From: Actinomycetes bacterium
GTDB lineage: Bacteria > Actinomycetota > Acidimicrobiia > Acidimicrobiales > Acidimicrobiaceae
Direction of reading: 5' to 3'
Length of the DNA: 58,879 nucleotides
NCBI GenBank assembly: GCA_021785005.1
Contig: JAJYGT010000030.1
Coordinates: forward strand, 1-58,879
The translations under genes and the position numbers were made by a program. Shown here piece by piece: positions 54,834 through 58,879 of this stretch; positions within the stretch are counted from its first letter, which is position 1, and every line of letters begins with the position of its first letter. Below the pieces are notes generated by a model. It searched no databases and was not told the origin of the DNA. It worked only from the letters and a program-made list of their open reading frames with translations.

Positions 54834-55940
54834 TTAATTCAGATCACAAGAGTTCGAGACCTCAACTAACAGATCTAACGTACGCTTAGCTGCGCCAGAA
54901 TCAATCACTTGGGTAGCCAACTCGATTCCAGCAGAAATTGAAACTGAAGCACCCGAAACATAAAGAGCTGCGCCAGAGTTCAAGAGTACAATATCTCTTA
55001 TTGGACCTTTCTCACCTAGAAGCACGCTCAAAAGTGCCTTTGCGTTGGTGACGGCGTCTCCTCCTTCAAGGGCACTTGGATCACACGCAGCAAACCCGTA
55101 ATCCCCGGGATCCAAAATGTACTCATCAAATACCACCTCGCCACGATCATCGCGCTTTAGTTCAATGACTGTGTTTTGCGAAGTAATTGAAAGTTCATCG
55201 TAACCATCTTTAGCGTGTATAACCAAGGCGTGGTTGGATCCCAATTCTCCAAGTACCTTGGCCATTGTCATCAACATCGACGGATCAAATACCCCAACGA
55301 TTTGATATTTAGCCATAGCTGGGTTGACGAGCGGTCCCAAGAAATTAAATGCCGTAGGAATCCCTAGTGCACGGCGAATGGGGACCACGTGTGCCATTGC
55401 TTTATGAAAGACCGGCGCCATGCAAAAACCCATATTGGTGCGTCTTATACATTGTGCAACGCCTTTTGGACCCAGGTCTATCTTTACACCCAGGTTTTCC
55501 AAAACATCCGCCGAGCCAGCTTTGGACGAAGCAGCCCTATTGCCATGTTTTGCGACTTTTACACCCGCGCCAGCACATACGAGCGCCGCCATTGTCGACA
55601 CATTTACGGTATGTTTTTGATCTCCACCGGTGCCACAGGTATCAAGTAGCTCGCCTTCATAGTCAACGTGCAACCCAAATTCGATCATGGCGTTAGCCAT
55701 ACCTACCATCTCTTGTACCGATTCGCCCTTGGCGCGAAGAGCAACCAAAAACGCCGCGGCAATCACCGGCGAAACTTCATCCCCCAACAGAGCCGCCATC
55801 GCACTGTAGGCCTGGCTTGACGAAAGTTCCTTTTTAGAAATTAGCTGTTGAACCAAATTTGACCAGTTCAACTCGCTTTTCTCATATTTATGCGTCGATA
55901 CCTGCATCAATTCCATTCGTAAAAGACTAATGGGACCCAA
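54834..55940 (-). CDS. trpD: Anthranilate phosphoribosyltransferase
   Basis: A 368-residue enzyme that joins anthranilate to PRPP in tryptophan synthesis. The PRPP-binding DTCGTGGDQKHTVNVST region (about residues 101-117) and KHGNRAASSKAGSADVLENLG (about 133, cited as KHGNRAASS) are intact. The frame begins about 24 residues before the usual N-terminus, so the ATG at 55916 (MELMQ) or 55907 is likelier than 55940. It is convergent with the exonuclease gene, as in mycobacteria, and isolated from other trp genes. Confidence 0.93.
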   Translation of the reverse strand: MGPISLLRMELMQVSTHKYEKSELNWSNLVQQLISKKELSSSQAYSAMAALLGDEVSPVIAAAFLVALRAKGESVQEMVGMANAMIEFGLHVDYEGELLDTCGTGGDQKHTVNVSTMAALVCAGAGVKVAKHGNRAASSKAGSADVLENLGVKIDLGPKGVAQCIRRTNMGFCMAPVFHKAMAHVVPIRRALGIPTAFNFLGPLVNPAMAKYQIVGVFDPSMLMTMAKVLGELGSNHALVIHAKDGYDELSITSQNTVIELKRDDRGEVVFDEYILDPGDYGFAACDPSALEGGDAVTNAKALLSVLLGEKGPIRDIVLLNSGAALYVSGASVSISAGIELATQVIDSGAAKRTLDLLVEVSNSCDLN

Positions 55941-56049
55941 GTATCTGGCGATGTCGGTGTCTAAAATACTAAAGAGTTACAATTATCCTTATATACCACA
56001 GCACACACTCAACAATTCGACACAAGCGTCCCCGAGTTCGAAAAGCAAA

Positions 56050-56302
56050 ATGGAACATCCGACTCAATACGGTGATCCAGAAACAACTCAACCGAAACAT
56101 TCACTCGATGCTGCGCGGGTAACGTATCGACTTTTTTGGACAACGTTCAATCAAAAATTTGATGATATTTTGATTGCTTTTTCTCTGTGTTTATGGACAA
56201 AGTTTACGACCCAACTAGCGGAAGTTATTTTCTGGATCCTTGATAAAATTTTGTGCACTGAAATAAAAAAACAATTGAGCTGATCAAACTCAGCTTTTTT
56301 GC
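56050..56302 (+). ncRNA. Possible small transcript (sRNA or 77-aa ORF) with two terminator-like hairpins
   Basis: Two hairpins followed by T-runs lie in this gap on the plus strand: 56148-56182 (arms CAATCAAAA and TTTTGATTG, then five T) and 56276-56300 (arms AGCTGA and TCAGCT, then six T). No annotated plus-strand gene ends here, so they imply a transcript starting upstream, divergent from trpD. A frame from ATG 56050 to 56283 would code 77 residues with a hydrophobic C-terminal half. The first hairpin lies inside it, which argues for an RNA product. The nature of the product is open. Confidence 0.35.
56276..56300 (+). terminator. Rho-independent terminator
   Basis: AGCTGA (56278-56283) pairs with TCAGCT (56290-56295) around six bases, followed by a run of T. 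It can terminate a plus-strand transcript in the trpD-Rieske gap. Confidence 0.55.
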
Positions 56303-56438
56303 ACTTCTCACTCTGTGTTTCCCCAACCTAACTGAAACTCTTTTACGTATTTGTCCAAGGAGTGATCGATACCGAGGGTACCTAAACAACGAGATCCTAC
56401 GATTACGTGACCAGTAGCAAGTGATAAATGCGCTCGAG

Positions 56439-57572
56439 CTAATTCACTCGGGACAATGAAACTTTCAAGTTAGCGTCTCCACCTGAGCCAGCACTGGAGT
56501 TTAACGGTGCCACCTCCAAAAGTTTAGGCTCAACCTTTAGGTCATCGACTAAACCAGGCCAATTTCCCTCTCGTATCTCTATGTAGATACGCCTGATCTC
56601 AACCGTTGGTCTATCGACTTTGATGTGAACATTTGCTGTTAGCTCTTCAGAATACGGCTTCCAGATTCCCTCCAAAAGTGCTTGATCTTCCCAGGTCACC
56701 CGTCGATCGAATGCGACAATATCAGCCGCAGGAGCATCTTTTTCGGTGTCGTTTCGAACTGCCCATTGAATGAGTCGCAACCTATTATTGTCCACTGGCG
56801 TGGCGGCGGTTATGATTTGGTGAATTTTGCCGCTAGGGTACGTTGATGAAAGCATGCGCAAAAATGGCGCGTGAAATTCAGTGATAGTGCTTCGAATGGT
56901 GAGATCGTTGTCTGACTCGCCAGTGATTACGCGACCATTCTCTGGGTTAGCAACCGATAGATCATTTTTCGCGATCATGCCATACGAAGTTCGTTCCACC
57001 GAAGGAACGTCAACATCGGGACGCGCAGTATCCCCAAAAGTCGCCCGATGGACAAAAACCGTATGAGCTGGATCAAAACTGTTTTCCATCAATCTCGCGG
57101 CAGCAGTTGCCCACTCCTCGTCAAATTCACGTATTGTTCGCCATTCATCGCCTGATCCGTCGGGAAGTTCAGGAATCGGTCTAATCGGCTCATCCAGACA
57201 AATCCAAACAACACCGTATCGAGCTGAAACGAACACGGTATCTAAGCTAAATCGGCTAGGAAAACTATGTAAATCCGGAGTCTGCGGGACTATTTCTACC
57301 CGGCCATCCATCCCGTATTCCCAACCGTGGTAGGGACACACAATGCGACCTTCGCAAGTCCAACCCTGGGAAAGTCGAGCATCTCTGTGTGGACAATTAT
57401 CGATTGCGGCACAAGCCTCGCCATTTGGACCGGCCCAAATCACTAACTGTGTACCAAGTACCGTCCTAGCAAGTGGGCCTTGGGCAAGGTCCTCCACAAA
57501 AGCGACCGCATACCAAAATCTTCGCCAAATCGGCTCTGTAAGTAGATCCATTACATAATTATGATCGGGCAA
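56439..57572 (-). CDS. Rieske-type ring-hydroxylating oxygenase, alpha subunit
   Basis: A 377-residue non-heme iron oxygenase. The Rieske [2Fe-2S] ligands are CPHRD (about residues 61-65) and CPYHGW (about 79-84). The mononuclear iron site is in ENSFDPAHTVFVHRATFG (about 163-180, with two His and an upstream Asp). The single-subunit architecture recalls the vanillate O-demethylase/pheophorbide oxygenase-like branch rather than two-subunit dioxygenases. The start is TTG 57572 or ATG 57551; neither has a ribosome-binding site. No dedicated reductase is adjacent. The substrate is unknown. Confidence 0.83.
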   Translation of the reverse strand: MPDHNYVMDLLTEPIWRRFWYAVAFVEDLAQGPLARTVLGTQLVIWAGPNGEACAAIDNCPHRDARLSQGWTCEGRIVCPYHGWEYGMDGRVEIVPQTPDLHSFPSRFSLDTVFVSARYGVVWICLDEPIRPIPELPDGSGDEWRTIREFDEEWATAAARLMENSFDPAHTVFVHRATFGDTARPDVDVPSVERTSYGMIAKNDLSVANPENGRVITGESDNDLTIRSTITEFHAPFLRMLSSTYPSGKIHQIITAATPVDNNRLRLIQWAVRNDTEKDAPAADIVAFDRRVTWEDQALLEGIWKPYSEELTANVHIKVDRPTVEIRRIYIEIREGNWPGLVDDLKVEPKLLEVAPLNSSAGSGGDANLKVSLSRVN

Positions 57573-57832
57573 TATTTAATTGCGCCCAAATCACCGTTAC
57601 AGCTTGATTAATAGCGACACCGGTGCCACATGACCAGGCCAATACATCTGGCAAACATTGGCACAAGATAGCGTATTTGGATCCCAACATTCTGGCATCT
57701 AGATACGGTTACCAAGCCGACCAATGTCCAGTGCGCTTATGTCTCTGCGCGTAAAAAAACGAATAGATGTAACGAGCGATCATCGACGTTCGAATTCAAA
57801 AGCTGTCCGCAAAAGCATACAACGCAACTTTT

Positions 57833-58879
57833 TTACCAGGAGATATCACCATCGAAAACTCCCCGGGCGATCAAATCGAGCTGAATCTGACTGGTACCTT
57901 CTACAATCGTCAGCTGCTTTGCATCCCGATAGTACAGTTCGAGAGGATGATCTTCCATATATCCAGCAGCGCCCATTACCTGCAAGGACAAACTTGAGGC
58001 TCGAACCGCCATTTCAGTGGCGTAATACTTCGACATGGAAAGATATGGAACGTATTCTTTTGTAAAATGACCCTCATCAATCAAAAAAGCAGCTCGATAG
58101 GTTAAAAGACGTGCTGCTTCTAACTCGGTAACGAGTTTAGCAATCTCCCAACGCAACCCCTGGAACTCAGATATCGACCTATTAAATGCGCGCCTTGTTT
58201 TCATGTAGTCAACCGCATAGGCGATACATCCCTCAGCTAAGCCAATTCCTCGAGCCGCAACTATCGGGCGCATTGAATTCAAGGCAAGCATTGCAAGCTT
58301 AAACCCGCCAACTTCTCCTAACATCGCATCTTGGTCGACAACTACGTCGTCTAAGATCAGCTCTCCCGTATCGACGCCTTTTACGCCAAGCTTTCGATCC
58401 ACAGACCCAATCGATAACCCATCTGTGTCTCGATCAACAATGAAGCAGCTTATTGATGCGCGTGTTGCATCGTTTTTATCTAATGTCTTGGCGAATACAA
58501 CAAAGAAATCCGCTTGGGAAATACCTGATATCCAGCATTTGCGACCGTTTATTACCCAGGTACTGCTATCGGCACCAACAGGTTTGGCGTTGGTTAAAAT
58601 CCCTTTTACATCTGAACCAGCCTGGACCTCAGATAGTGCAAATGAGCCTTTAAGACTTCCGTTGGCTATTCCGGCTAAGTACTTTTGTTTTTGAGATTCA
58701 GTACCTGCAATCAATATCGGACCCGACGCTAGCCGCGTAAGAAGAAGCATCAGAGCTGCTGCGCTTGAATATTTCGCCACTTCCTCAATTGCAAGGGTAA
58801 GCCCCATCGTCCCCATGCCGGCACCACCGTACTCCACCGGAATGCAAAGCCCCAAAAGCCCCGTCTGGCGATAGACAGA
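57833..58879 (-). CDS. Acyl-CoA dehydrogenase, partial (N-terminus beyond right edge)
   Basis: A flavoenzyme that makes the first double bond in acyl-CoA beta-oxidation or a related pathway. The frame is open to the right edge (about 348 residues seen, beginning inside a GLLGLCIPVEYGG element of the first helical domain). FALSEVQAGSDV (FAD/substrate binding, about residue 100 of the visible part), RRAFNRSISEFQGLRWEIA (cited as AFNRSISEFQ) and the C-terminal IVEGTSQIQ with the catalytic Glu are intact. It is on the same strand as the Rieske gene, 260 bases upstream of it, so joint function is possible. Confidence 0.92.
   Translation of the reverse strand, partial: SVYRQTGLLGLCIPVEYGGAGMGTMGLTLAIEEVAKYSSAAALMLLLTRLASGPILIAGTESQKQKYLAGIANGSLKGSFALSEVQAGSDVKGILTNAKPVGADSSTWVINGRKCWISGISQADFFVVFAKTLDKNDATRASISCFIVDRDTDGLSIGSVDRKLGVKGVDTGELILDDVVVDQDAMLGEVGGFKLAMLALNSMRPIVAARGIGLAEGCIAYAVDYMKTRRAFNRSISEFQGLRWEIAKLVTELEAARLLTYRAAFLIDEGHFTKEYVPYLSMSKYYATEMAVRASSLSLQVMGAAGYMEDHPLELYYRDAKQLTIVEGTSQIQLDLIARGVFDGDISW

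Overview
The window looks like a chromosomal segment of an actinobacterium, most probably of the class Acidimicrobiia. The composition is moderate to low in GC for the phylum, and TTG and GTG starts are common. A PimB'-like mannosyltransferase, a DEDDh exonuclease/GIY-YIG fusion and trpD lie in an order reminiscent of the mycobacterial pimB'-trpD neighbourhood. There is also an RsrA-like zinc anti-sigma factor with its ECF sigma factor, a coenzyme B12-dependent ribonucleotide reductase, and a small DUF4031 protein. The class assignment is inference; no rRNA or tRNA is present to test it.

Left part (1-8.8 kb): a CDP-alcohol phosphatidyltransferase cut by the window edge, a metallo-beta-lactamase-fold hydrolase, a DHA2 drug exporter, a one-TM protein of unknown function, a CcdA-type thiol transporter and a large SWIM/SNF2 helicase.

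Accessory island (8.88-11.3 kb): a visibly more GC-rich stretch of broken genes. It holds a Doc-type toxin whose C-terminus is replaced by a transposon end, next to its intact antitoxin. It also holds a 502-bp internally deleted IS21-family element that keeps only the DNA-binding part of IstA, a third IS21-like end, and fragments of a bacterial ubiquitin-like modification system (a multiubiquitin-type protein and a frameshifted ThiF/E1-like gene). Three arrays with the same 23-bp period mark the transposon ends.

Middle (11.5-29 kb): sulfide:quinone oxidoreductase, a soluble chemoreceptor signalling domain, a second DHA2 exporter, a DEAD-box RNA helicase with a strong terminator, a TetR regulator, a lipoprotein, an AbiEi/AbiEii-like toxin-antitoxin pair, a membrane protein, the ECF sigma/anti-sigma pair, MarR, a ClC chloride channel/transporter and the class II ribonucleotide reductase, which has two NrdR-box-like sites about 0.26 kb upstream of its start.

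Right part (29.5-58.9 kb): an envelope/glycan set (GT2, large polytopic GT-C-like protein, GtrA, NAD-sugar epimerase); a 1000-residue GAF-PAS-GGDEF-EAL protein; a translationally coupled operon of circularly permuted ATP-grasp, Alpha-E and transglutaminase proteins; queF and queC; glycerol kinase; ACT-domain protein; AlaC-like aminotransferase; SRPBCC-ROK glucokinase pair; PimB'-like mannosyltransferase; an operon of flavin reductase, DUF4031 and queG; a zinc-ribbon protein; the exonuclease/GIY-YIG fusion; trpD; a possible small RNA or small ORF with two terminator-like hairpins; a Rieske oxygenase; and an acyl-CoA dehydrogenase cut by the right edge.

The most unusual material is the accessory island. 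The rest is mostly ordinary chromosomal content with a few interesting regulatory details.
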